From Clostridiales bacterium (GTDB taxonomy: Bacteria > Bacillota > Clostridia > Oscillospirales > Oscillospiraceae): a stretch of 19,334 bases of DNA. Where the stretch lies: contig SFHQ01000032.1 in the NCBI GenBank assembly GCA_004556345.1, positions 1 through 19,334 on the forward strand. Reading direction: 5' to 3'. The position numbers and the translations under genes were made by a program. Below the pieces are notes generated by a model. The model saw only the letters and a list, made by a program, of their open reading frames with translations. It did no database searches and was not told the DNA's origin. The stretch's first letter is position 1, and the number at the start of each line of letters is the position of its first letter. This document shows, piece after piece, positions 1-6,869 of this stretch.

Positions 1-555
1 GAAGATACCAGCATAGAAGCCATCAGCGCAGACCCCGGAAAACCGAAGAAACAGTTGCCTAAGAATTTCCGGAAGTTCTTCTTCGTTGCAGCGGTCATCC
101 TTTCTTTCGTTGCCGGATACCTGATCGGAGGCGCTTCTAACCAAGAGAAGATCGCGGATCAGAAGCGCGGCTTGGACGAACAGCTGAATACGATCGCTTC
201 TTTGGAAGAACAGATTCAAGAACTCCAAAAAGCCGCTGAACCAGAAGCACTCCCAGACCCAGAGGACGACGAAGACGTTGCAGATCACGACGAATATGAC
301 GGTGATGATACCTACTCCGATGACTACTCTGATGAGGACGAACAGGCCTATGACGAACAGATCTATTATGATGATTGTGACACAGACTTTGATGACACTG
401 AAGAAGACATCCTGGTCTATATCACAAATAGCGGCGAACGCTATCACCGTGCCACTTGTAGCTCGTTGAGCCACAGCAGCTATGAAGTTACACTTTCTGA
501 GGCCATGGATGCAGGGTATACACCTTGCAAAAACTGCCATCCTCCAACCAAATGA
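1..555 (+). CDS. Membrane-anchored acidic protein with C-terminal Cys/His domain (5' partial)
   Basis: The frame is open from base 1. The first possible start, a TTG at 55, has no ribosome binding site, so the real start probably lies before the window. A basic stretch leads into one transmembrane helix (about residues 24-45 of the visible protein, ending YLIGG), then a short coiled-coil-like segment rich in Gln, Glu and Leu. Next comes a linker of about 60 residues made almost only of Asp, Glu and Tyr. The C-terminal ~45 residues (YITNSGERYHRATC ... GYTPCKNCHPP) match a small domain I know from the ends of secreted nucleases and other surface proteins in Firmicutes; its Cys and His residues suggest metal binding. 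The topology suggests a cell-surface protein with the domain outside. Function is unknown. The permease gene follows after about 43 nt on the same strand. Confidence 0.75.
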   Translation, partial: EDTSIEAISADPGKPKKQLPKNFRKFFFVAAVILSFVAGYLIGGASNQEKIADQKRGLDEQLNTIASLEEQIQELQKAAEPEALPDPEDDEDVADHDEYDGDDTYSDDYSDEDEQAYDEQIYYDDCDTDFDDTEEDILVYITNSGERYHRATCSSLSHSSYEVTLSEAMDAGYTPCKNCHPPTK

Positions 556-598
556 TGGGAAACCCGCCTATGCTTATAGAGAGAAAGAGAGGAAACTT

Positions 599-1705
599 AT
601 GTCTGCTGTCTCATGGTGCCGCGCCAACGCTATGCTGCTGATCGCTTTGTTGGCTGCCGGGATCACGGTTGCTTTTGTTCCGCCAGACAAGGGATATTGG
701 GGATACTATGATGCCCGCACCCTGGCCTGCTTGTTCTGCGTACTGGCCGTGGTTTGCGCACTGCGGAACATGGATCTGTTTTCCGCGCTATCACAGCAGC
801 TGGTGCAGCTGTTTCACACCACCCGTAGCGTCGTGACCGCCTTGGTCCTCATCACACTGGTTGGCTCCATGCTGCTGACCAACGACACCGCTCTGCTGAC
901 GTTTTTGCCATTGAGTTGGTTCGTTCTGCACGCTACCGGACAGGACAGGCACCTGGCGTTTACCTTTATCCTGCAAAACTGCGCCGCCAACTTTGGCGGA
1001 ATGCTCACGCCCTTTGGCAACCCACAAAACCTTTACTTGTTCAGTTATTATCATATCGCCAGCACAGAGTTCATCGGCATCATGCTGCCGCCCTTTTTGC
1101 TGTCGATCGCCTTGATCCTGCTGTGCCGCTTCCTCGTCCCAAAGGATCCGCTGGCTGTTCCGGAGGAGCCAATCCGGCTAGACCAGAAGCGTGCCGTCGT
1201 CTATGCACTGCTCTTCTGCCTGGCTGTGGCGATGGTGCTGCGGGTCGTGCCGTATGGGGTGGGACTCGTCATCATCCCCGCCGTTCTGCTGGTGTTGGAC
1301 CGAAATGCCCTTAAAAGTGTGGATTGGGGGCTGCTGCTCACGTTTGCCGCATTTTTTACGTTTTCCGGAAATCTAGCCCGGATCGACGCCGTACAGATGT
1401 TTTTCGCGCGTCTGCTATCCCACGGCACAATGCTCGTCTCAGCCCTGACCAGCCAGTTCATCAGCAACGTCCCCGCCGCCATTTTGCTCAGCCGTTTTAC
1501 CCAGGATTACCAAGGTCTGCTCATCGGCGTCAACGTGGGCGGCGCCGGGACACTCATCGCTTCCCTAGCCAGCCTCATCACCTTTCGAGAGTTTGCCAAG
1601 CACAAGCCTGCGCAGACCGGGCGCTTCCTGCTGTTGTTTCTGGCGGTCAGCTTTGGGTTTTTGGCGGTTCTGTTGGGGGCAATGTCCCTGCTTGGGCAAG
1701 CCTGA
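599..1705 (+). CDS. ArsB/NhaD/SLC13-type anion permease
   Basis: A 368-residue polytopic membrane protein with about ten hydrophobic segments. The motifs TNDTALLTFLPL and TPFGNPQNLYLFSYY, followed near the C-terminus by SQFISNVPAAILLSRF, form the pair of Asn/Pro re-entrant motifs typical of the ion transporter superfamily (ArsB, NhaD, citrate/SLC13 permeases). The substrate cannot be read from the sequence; a small anion such as a dicarboxylate or arsenite is possible. The ATG at 599 is chosen because GAAAGAGAGG precedes it at good spacing. An in-frame ATG at 482 lies inside the upstream gene and has no ribosome binding site. It may be cotranscribed with the preceding gene, since I see no terminator or clear promoter between them. 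It is somewhat short for the superfamily (usually 400-450). Confidence 0.8.
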   Translation: MSAVSWCRANAMLLIALLAAGITVAFVPPDKGYWGYYDARTLACLFCVLAVVCALRNMDLFSALSQQLVQLFHTTRSVVTALVLITLVGSMLLTNDTALLTFLPLSWFVLHATGQDRHLAFTFILQNCAANFGGMLTPFGNPQNLYLFSYYHIASTEFIGIMLPPFLLSIALILLCRFLVPKDPLAVPEEPIRLDQKRAVVYALLFCLAVAMVLRVVPYGVGLVIIPAVLLVLDRNALKSVDWGLLLTFAAFFTFSGNLARIDAVQMFFARLLSHGTMLVSALTSQFISNVPAAILLSRFTQDYQGLLIGVNVGGAGTLIASLASLITFREFAKHKPAQTGRFLLLFLAVSFGFLAVLLGAMSLLGQA

Positions 1706-1744
1706 GGATCCTCTTTCCCCCAAAGCGATCGTTTTCTCTTTTTC

Positions 1745-1773
1745 TAGACAGACGTCCCAAAATATGTTATTCT
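1745..1773 (+). promoter_or_regulatory. Promoter for the SLH deacetylase gene
   Basis: A TAGACA -35 box (1745-1750), a 17-nt spacer and a TATTCT -10 box (1768-1773) preceded by TG at 1765-1766, which makes an extended -10. It sits about 43 nt before the deacetylase ATG, in an AT-rich gap. Confidence 0.5.
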
Positions 1774-1815
1774 AAAAATATCCCAGAATATCAACAGAGA
1801 AAGGACGGATCAAAC

Positions 1816-3135
1816 ATGCGAAAACGATTCCTTTGCCTGCTCCTCACACTGCTTTTGTGCCTGAGCTTGGCCCCTGTCAGCCAGGCAGCAGGCGGCTCGG
1901 CCTATGACCGGCCGGGGCAAAAGCTGGCAGCCCTGACCTTTGATGACGGTCCGGGGCCCTACTCAGACCGGATCATGGACACCTTAGCCGCCCACGGGGC
2001 AAAGGCCACGTTTTTTATGAACGGCTATAAAGTCAGGACCTATGCCAAGCAGATCCAGCGCATGGTCGCTGAGGGCCATCAAATCGCCAATCATACCTAT
2101 AATCATCCGGTCCTGGCCTCATCCTCTGCCACAAAGGTCCGCAATGAGATCACAGGGACCGCCAACGCCCTGACTGAGGTCACAGGACTGACCGGGACAG
2201 GAGACACCGGCTTCTACCTCCGCCCGCCCTATGGCAGCTGGAACAACACGACCCTAAGCTTGGCCGGGGTCCCGGTCATTTGGTGCACGGTAGACTCTGG
2301 GGACTGGAAGTATCAAGACGCCGCCCGGCTGACCAGCTACACCGGCACCGTCTTGCAGGATGGCGACATCGTCATCTTACATGAGATCCACAAAACGACC
2401 GCCCAGGGCTTGGATGCCCTGTTGACCAAGCTGGACAAACGCGGCTTTACCCTGGTCACATTGGAAGACCTTTTTTGGCGGCGTGGAATCACGCCCCAGG
2501 CCGGGAAAATCTATTACTCCGCCAAAAACACTGGGGTCAACCGTTGTGAGCGTGCCTTGTGGTTTGATGAAAGCAAGCTCAGCACGCACTGGGCCGCTGC
2601 CAGCATCGACTACGTCCGGCAAAAGGGCCTCATGCACAACAATCCATACGGCGAGTTCACCCCCAACTTCCCCTTGACCCGCGGGATGTTCGTCACCTGT
2701 CTGGGCCGTTTGGCTGGGGTCGAAGGTGACGCCGCTTCCACTGGCTACCGCGACCTCTCCGCCGGCCACTACGCTGCCCCCTATGCGGCCTGGGCTAAGG
2801 AAGCTGACATCATGCGCGGCCTGCCGGACGGACGGTTCGCCCCGGACGCCCCCATCACCCGCCAGGAATTGGCCACCGCGCTGGCTCGCTATGCAGCCCT
2901 GTGCGGCGCGGAGCGCGGGGACACCAGCGCACCAGTCTATAACGATCAGGCCGCCATCGCAGATTGGGCCAAGGACGGCGTAGCCCTATGTGGGCAGCTT
3001 GGCCTGCTGGTCGGTGCCAACGGCACCTTCTCCCCCACGGACACAGCGACCAGGGCCATGGGCGCGGTGATCCTCCAGCGGCTGGATGAAGCAGACCTGC
3101 GCCCCCAACCGGTCGAAAATGGTTCAAATATTTGA
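1816..3135 (+). CDS. Secreted NodB-type polysaccharide deacetylase with SLH domains
   Basis: 439 residues. A Sec signal peptide (residues 1-25, ending VSQAA) precedes a NodB/CE4 domain (about 35-225) with all catalytic motifs: TFDDGP (Asp43 as base, Asp44 as metal ligand), HTYNH (His93, His97), RPPYG (136-140), DSGDW (160-164) and LHE (His189). Three S-layer-homology-like repeats follow (about 253-301, 311-363, 374-422), with recognisable SLH cores such as GLPDGRFAPDAPITRQE. CE4 enzymes remove N-acetyl groups from peptidoglycan or chitin-like sugars. SLH repeats bind pyruvylated secondary cell-wall polymer, so the enzyme likely works tethered to the wall. The ATG at 1816 begins the signal peptide and follows AGAAAGGA at a slightly long spacing. 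The frame is open far upstream, but that part overlaps the permease and encodes nothing recognisable. Peptidoglycan as substrate is likely but not proven. Confidence 0.9.
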   Translation: MRKRFLCLLLTLLLCLSLAPVSQAAGGSAYDRPGQKLAALTFDDGPGPYSDRIMDTLAAHGAKATFFMNGYKVRTYAKQIQRMVAEGHQIANHTYNHPVLASSSATKVRNEITGTANALTEVTGLTGTGDTGFYLRPPYGSWNNTTLSLAGVPVIWCTVDSGDWKYQDAARLTSYTGTVLQDGDIVILHEIHKTTAQGLDALLTKLDKRGFTLVTLEDLFWRRGITPQAGKIYYSAKNTGVNRCERALWFDESKLSTHWAAASIDYVRQKGLMHNNPYGEFTPNFPLTRGMFVTCLGRLAGVEGDAASTGYRDLSAGHYAAPYAAWAKEADIMRGLPDGRFAPDAPITRQELATALARYAALCGAERGDTSAPVYNDQAAIADWAKDGVALCGQLGLLVGANGTFSPTDTATRAMGAVILQRLDEADLRPQPVENGSNI

Positions 3136-3138
3136 AAA

Positions 3139-3159
3139 TACTGTGCGCAGGTCACAGTA
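3139..3159 (+). promoter_or_regulatory. Inverted repeat upstream of trxA (possible operator)
   Basis: Perfect 7-bp arms TACTGTG (3139-3145) and CACAGTA (3153-3159) around a 7-nt loop. The arms end 18 nt before the trxA -10 box, so the repeat covers the -35 area. No T-tract follows, which argues against a terminator for the deacetylase gene and for a protein-binding site. Confidence 0.4.
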
Positions 3160-3177
3160 AAACGCCATAAGTCTGGC

Positions 3178-3183
3178 TATACT
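3178..3183 (+). promoter_or_regulatory. trxA -10 box
   Basis: TATACT at 3178-3183, 40 nt before the trxA ATG. No good -35 hexamer lies 16-18 nt upstream; the inverted repeat at 3139-3159 ends there instead. The promoter may therefore need an activator. Confidence 0.4.
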
Positions 3184-3223
3184 AAAGCCAACAAAAACGG
3201 AAACACCAAAAGGAAGTGTTATT

Positions 3224-3532
3224 ATGGCGATCACCACCATCAACCAGGAAAATTTTGAAACGAAGGTCACCCAGTCCTCCGCCCCCGTACTGCTGGACTT
3301 CTGGGCCGCCTGGTGCGGACCCTGCACGATGCTCTCCCCCGTGGTGGAAGAGCTGGCCCAGGAGCACCCGGAGATCTCCTTCGGCAAGGTCAACGTCGAT
3401 GAGGTCCCTGAGCTGGCCCAGCGCTACCAGATCTCCGCCATCCCCACCCTGTTGCTGTTCAAGGACGGCCAGCCGGTGGACATGTCCGTGGGCGTGAAGT
3501 CTAAGGCTGAACTGGAAAACTTTTTGAAGTAA
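3224..3532 (+). CDS. trxA: Thioredoxin
   Basis: 102 residues, the normal length for thioredoxin. The active site WCGPC gives redox cysteines Cys31 and Cys34, preceded by LLDFWAAW. The conserved Asp of the KVNVDEVPELAQ segment and the cis-proline loop SAIPT are present, as is the Gly-rich C-terminal region. It is a cytosolic protein-disulfide reductase, normally recharged by thioredoxin reductase, which is not in this window. The start is set by AAAGGAAGTG just before ATG. It appears to be a single-gene unit between its own -10 box and a strong terminator. Confidence 0.97.
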   Translation: MAITTINQENFETKVTQSSAPVLLDFWAAWCGPCTMLSPVVEELAQEHPEISFGKVNVDEVPELAQRYQISAIPTLLLFKDGQPVDMSVGVKSKAELENFLK

Positions 3533-3552
3533 ATCTATCCTCCTCAACATAC

Positions 3553-3600
3553 AAAACAGGACGCGAGCTGTGCATCATCACACGCCTCGCGTCCTGTTTT
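3553..3600. terminator. Bidirectional terminator between trxA and the bla-type operon
   Basis: A perfect 15-bp inverted repeat (arms 3553-3567 and 3586-3600; core CAGGACGCGAG / CTCGCGTCCTG) with an 18-nt loop. A-runs lie on the left flank and T-runs on the right, so it can stop transcription of trxA on + and of the convergent membrane-protein gene on -. Confidence 0.9.
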
Positions 3601-3601
3601 T

Positions 3602-4165
3602 CTATTCTTTTTCTTCCGCTGGACACAGCGACTTGAAAAGGGCATTCCGTATCCAAAACAGCACCGCGCTGATCGAAATACCAACCAGTACCCCTGCAAT
3701 CGCCAGGATCACAGTCACCGCAAAATGCTCTTTCCATAGCACCGGCAGAGCCATGACCGCCGCCAGGACGGTTCGCACCGTCCGTAGGTTCAGCAGTTCT
3801 TTTCGCCACGTTTCCCCCGCTCGACCCAGAGCTTCTACCAGATTCGTGAGGAGCTGGAAGTGGAAATAGAGCGCCGCCACTGCCAGCAATAAACTCAACA
3901 GCTGTAAAAGATAATGCTGGCTGTTGATCCCAATGAGCGTCAAGGCCCAGAACCACAGCTCCAAGGCCGCCAGTAAAATGCACAGCGGACCCAGCAGGCC
4001 CATGGCGGGCGACGCCTCCTTCAGCTCTTTGATGGCCTTACCCATCAGCAGATAACCGACCCAGCTGGGGATGAGATTCAAGCTACCTAAGTTGAGGTTA
4101 AAGTAGAGGAAGAGATAGCCCCAGGCGATCAAACCGATGGCGTGCGCCATTTTTTTACGCTCCAT
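3602..4165 (-). CDS. Small integral membrane protein, third gene of the blaI-blaR1 operon
   Basis: 187 residues, mostly hydrophobic, with about five transmembrane segments: an N-terminal pair (GLIAWGYLFLYF and the following SWVGYLLMG area), two in the middle (LLGPLCILLAALELWFW and LLQLLSLLLAVAALYF) and one or two near the C-terminus. A charged patch, EALGRAGETWRKELLNLR, probably lies in the cytoplasm. I recognise no named family. The start is well supported: AGGAGGTG lies 7 nt before the ATG. The gene overlaps the end of the BlaR1-like gene by 11 nt, so translation is probably coupled. It may be an accessory to the sensor or one of its targets; this is inferred only from position. Confidence 0.8.
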   Translation of the reverse strand: MERKKMAHAIGLIAWGYLFLYFNLNLGSLNLIPSWVGYLLMGKAIKELKEASPAMGLLGPLCILLAALELWFWALTLIGINSQHYLLQLLSLLLAVAALYFHFQLLTNLVEALGRAGETWRKELLNLRTVRTVLAAVMALPVLWKEHFAVTVILAIAGVLVGISISAVLFWIRNALFKSLCPAEEKE

Positions 4166-6200
4166 TTGTCGGCACCTCCTTTGCGCTCAGCGTTTCTTCT
4201 GTCACAGTACCTTGATCGTTCACAACAAAATGAAGCGTAATGGTTTTCGGCGGGGCATCCAGCCAAGGAGCAGAGTAATCTACTATGGTACCGTTCCAGT
4301 CATCCTCAATCGGACTTGTACTCCATGATAAGCCACTCGTGCTGGAACCTCCGCTGCTCTGGCAAGTCTTCACACTTTGGAGAAACTCCTGATAATATTC
4401 CGCGTCTGTTCCCGGATTTGGATCAATGGACAAACCAACTGCTTTCCAAGTGACGTTTTCCGGGAACGTGCCCTGTGCAAAATACTCATACGTCATCGTC
4501 TCAAACTGGATGTTTGGCTTTGCGGTTTTCCGAATGACAGTTGGGGTTCTCCAAAAATCATCCGGCTCTTCCAAGTTATCGACGGCACAGTAGCTCCGCA
4601 GTTCCACCGTCACCGTACCATAGGTCCCTTCTGCGGTATAGATGCGTTCCGCTGGGACCAAATTTCTATAATACATTCCTTCGGTTCGTTCCAGATAAAT
4701 GACAGGTTCCCCGGTCTGCTCGACGATATAGCGCCCTCCCTCCTGTCTGACCAGGACTGGAAGTGTTACCTGACCGCCGCAGGCATCCATGTATTCCCTG
4801 TTAAAGTACATATACTGCTCCGTATCTGGCACACGCGATGCATACATCACCAGCAAGGCAGTGTAGCTTCCATCCGCCTGCTTCTGCAAATTCTGGACGG
4901 CAAAGTAGGCTGCTTGGTGGTCATAGATGATCTGGCCGTCCGTTCGGATCGTTACCGGCTCCTTCGCTGCTCGTCCAGAACTTTCCTGTGGATAGACGGT
5001 CATCGTTTTTCCGAACAGAGAGTAATGCTCATTGCGATCTGACATCGTTTCCAAGGCCGCTCGTTCTTTGTCCGACGAGGCCATCGAAAGATAGAGCAGG
5101 TTGTCGTTCATAATTCCCTTTGCGTAAGTATCCAGTGCCCCGGCGACTGTGGTGCAGTAGTTTAAATGTGCCGCCGCGATCTGCTGGCTGGTGTAGCTGG
5201 CATAGTTCAAGCTCTGTAAGCCTGCTTCCTTATCCACCATGCCCACCAGACAGCTGGCCGCCAGGACCACGACCACGCAGACGGAGGCCAGGGCCATGCC
5301 GCGGGGGTAGCGCTTGAAGCGGACGATGGCCTCGATGCGCTGGGCGATGTTCTTCCCGCCGTTGGAGAGGGACGTGGTGCCCACGGCGCGGGGGTACTTG
5401 TCGTTTGCCATGGCCAGGAGGGAGATGCCGTAATTGCGGCGGTCCTCCCCATGCAGGCGCTCTAAAACCCGCTGGTCGCAGAGGGATTCCATGTCGTTGC
5501 CCACTCGGTTGAGCAGGAGGCGGACAATGGGGTTGCACCAGTGCAGCGTCCGGCAGAAGCACCAGAAAACGTTTTGCAGGGCATCCTTATAGTTCAGATG
5601 GAGCAGCTCATGCAGGATCACATGGTCATCCAGCGCTTTCCCCTTCGGCAGGGCCAGCACCGGGCGGAACACCCCGCACACCATCGGGGACGGCAGGCCG
5701 GGCAGCTCGATGGCCCGGCAGGTCTTGCAGGCATACGTCTTGCCGATGCGTTCGATCTGCTCCTGCACGTCCGCCGGGACGGGCGTCCCCTGCCGCAGGA
5801 GCAGGCAGAGCCGGAGCCAGGAGATGAGATACCAGAGCAGCGTCACAACAACGCCCACCACATAGAGCAGGAACAGCCAGTCTGAGAGACTGACCGGAGC
5901 GCCCGTCAACCAGGGGATGGGGCTGGTCACTTGGGTGGCCTCATAGACATTGGTATAGGCTGAGGCCCAGTGCGGCTCAACCATCACCTTCGCCGTCTCC
6001 ACCCACAAGGGCAGAGGGAGAAGCACATAATACTTCCCCGTATAGGCCGGAAGCAAGATCCGAAGGGCCAGCACCGCCCAGACCGCATACTGCCAGCGGG
6101 GGGAGAGCTTATCCTTCAGTAGCGTCTTGATGGCCAGCAGCAACAGGCCCACGCCCGTGACATACAGCGTTTGCAGCAGAAACGCCCATAGGTTCGTCAT
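4155..6200 (-). CDS. BlaR1-like M56 family membrane metalloprotease / sensor
   Basis: 681 residues. Transmembrane helices lie at about 6-26, 38-50, 107-130 and 303-322. Between the third and fourth is the cytosolic M56 protease domain with zinc motif HELLH (197-201) and the downstream glutamate motif MESLCDQ (Glu238, Asp242). The ~350 residues after the last helix should face outside. They hold none of the SxxK/SxN/KTG motifs of the penicillin-binding sensor domain of classical BlaR1/MecR1, so the ligand is probably not a beta-lactam, or is sensed differently. In characterised systems the protease is activated by signal binding and leads to cleavage of BlaI. The gene starts 2 nt after the blaI stop; GGAGGTG at the end of blaI serves as its ribosome binding site. 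Confidence 0.88.
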   Translation of the reverse strand: MTNLWAFLLQTLYVTGVGLLLLAIKTLLKDKLSPRWQYAVWAVLALRILLPAYTGKYYVLLPLPLWVETAKVMVEPHWASAYTNVYEATQVTSPIPWLTGAPVSLSDWLFLLYVVGVVVTLLWYLISWLRLCLLLRQGTPVPADVQEQIERIGKTYACKTCRAIELPGLPSPMVCGVFRPVLALPKGKALDDHVILHELLHLNYKDALQNVFWCFCRTLHWCNPIVRLLLNRVGNDMESLCDQRVLERLHGEDRRNYGISLLAMANDKYPRAVGTTSLSNGGKNIAQRIEAIVRFKRYPRGMALASVCVVVVLAASCLVGMVDKEAGLQSLNYASYTSQQIAAAHLNYCTTVAGALDTYAKGIMNDNLLYLSMASSDKERAALETMSDRNEHYSLFGKTMTVYPQESSGRAAKEPVTIRTDGQIIYDHQAAYFAVQNLQKQADGSYTALLVMYASRVPDTEQYMYFNREYMDACGGQVTLPVLVRQEGGRYIVEQTGEPVIYLERTEGMYYRNLVPAERIYTAEGTYGTVTVELRSYCAVDNLEEPDDFWRTPTVIRKTAKPNIQFETMTYEYFAQGTFPENVTWKAVGLSIDPNPGTDAEYYQEFLQSVKTCQSSGGSSTSGLSWSTSPIEDDWNGTIVDYSAPWLDAPPKTITLHFVVNDQGTVTEETLSAKEVPTNGA

Positions 6201-6202
6201 GC

Positions 6203-6568
6203 TTACACCTCCATGTCATCCAGCAGCTGGCGCAGGCGGTCCCGTTCCTCCGGGGTGATGTGGCTCTCCTTCAAAAAGGCGGCAATCAAGTCTCCCGTGG
6301 CCCCGCCGTAAATTTTATCCAAGAGCTGACTCCGGGCTTGGCGGGCACACAGCTCCCGGTCGATGGCCGCCGTGTAGCGGTGTGGGTCCTGGGTCCGGTC
6401 GATGGCGACTAAGCCCTTGCTCTCCATCCGGGTCAGGTAGGTGTGGACGGTATTTCTTCGCCAAGGGTGGGTGGGGACCAGGGCGGAGACAAGGTCCCCC
6501 AGCTCACAGGGACCGTCGGCCCAGAGCACCTCTAAAATGGCCCATTCGTTGTCGGTCAGCTTTACCAT
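6203..6568 (-). CDS. blaI: BlaI/MecI-family transcriptional repressor
   Basis: 121 residues from the chosen start, the usual length for the family. The N-terminal winged helix begins KLTDNEWAILEVLWADGP and continues through RRNTVHTYLTRMESKGLV (recognition helix and wing). The C-terminal part (DLIAAFLKE ... ERDRLRQLLDDM) matches the dimerisation region. The ATG at 6568 follows AAAGGAG; an in-frame ATG at 6589 would add seven residues. The frame remains open further upstream, but that stretch contains the promoter and operators. The protein probably represses its own operon through the two operator copies at 6605-6652 and is inactivated through the BlaR1-like protease encoded next to it. No beta-lactamase gene is present in the window. 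Confidence 0.92.
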   Translation of the reverse strand: MVKLTDNEWAILEVLWADGPCELGDLVSALVPTHPWRRNTVHTYLTRMESKGLVAIDRTQDPHRYTAAIDRELCARQARSQLLDKIYGGATGDLIAAFLKESHITPEERDRLRQLLDDMEV

Positions 6569-6604
6569 GGCGCTGCGCTCCTTTCTCATATTCCATTCTT
6601 TCCT

Positions 6605-6652
6605 TCTACTCATGTAGTACCTCTTGCAAGCCCATTGTACTACATGAGTAGA
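6605..6652. promoter_or_regulatory. Two BlaI-type operators in mirror arrangement
   Basis: A perfect 16-bp inverted repeat: arms 6605-6620 and 6637-6652, 16 nt apart. Each arm contains an imperfect dyad, TACTCATGTAGTA or its reverse complement, centred on CATG. This is close to the TACTACA/TGTAGTA sites known for BlaI and MecI. One copy overlaps the spacer and -10 box of the - strand promoter; the other lies just downstream of the expected start point. Confidence 0.8.
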
Positions 6653-6663
6653 ACCATTGTCAA
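6634..6663 (-). promoter_or_regulatory. Promoter of the blaI-blaR1 operon
   Basis: On the minus strand: TTGACA (6658-6663), an 18-nt spacer, and TACAAT (6634-6639). The spacer contains most of one BlaI-type operator, so a bound repressor would block polymerase directly. Confidence 0.8.
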
Positions 6664-6673
6664 TCCTCTTTTT

Positions 6674-6714
6674 GGCCGTTTTTTGGGCAAAGATACCCAA
6701 AACGGCTGTTTTTT
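6674..6714 (+). terminator. Terminator-like hairpin facing the ABC transporter operon
   Basis: GGCCGTTTTTTGGG pairs with CCCAAAACGGC (two unpaired T in the left arm), with a short A-rich loop and then TGTTTTTT at 6707-6714. The T-run is on the + strand. No + strand gene precedes it here, so it may stop stray or antisense transcription from entering the next operon. Confidence 0.55.
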
Positions 6715-6755
6715 CCGGTCATGTTCCGTCAATAAAGGGAACTATCTCTTTCCCC

Positions 6756-6784
6756 TTGACAGGGTCCGTGGGCCGTGGTATTAT
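6756..6784 (+). promoter_or_regulatory. Promoter of the NitT/TauT-type ABC operon
   Basis: TTGACA (6756-6761), a 17-nt spacer, and TATTAT (6779-6784) preceded by TGG, an extended -10. It shares the CGTGGTAT block with the metN promoter at 12270-12298. Confidence 0.85.
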
Positions 6785-6787
6785 CTA

Positions 6788-6816
6788 AACCAACAAACGA
6801 AGTAATTTAGTTGGTT
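6788..6816. promoter_or_regulatory. AACCAAC / GTTGGTT inverted element, copy 1
   Basis: Arms AACCAAC (6788-6794) and GTTGGTT (6810-6816) around 15 nt, starting 4 nt after the -10 box. The right half AGTTGGT plus ATTT recurs in copy 2 upstream of metN. The position over the transcription start suggests a repressor operator; an RNA hairpin is also possible. Confidence 0.6.
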
Positions 6817-6869
6817 ATTTTCCTTGGAGGTCCAAACCGCTCCGAGAAAAGGCCAGAAAGGACCCTCCC

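Noticed and set aside
1324..1815. Long N-terminal extension of the deacetylase frame
   Set aside because: It overlaps the permease gene, encodes an Arg/His-rich unstructured stretch, and would bury the signal peptide that starts at the ATG at 1816.
4377..5042. 221-codon + strand frame opposite the outer domain of the BlaR1-like gene
   Set aside because: Antisense to a continuous M56 protein with strong operon context; no ribosome binding site.
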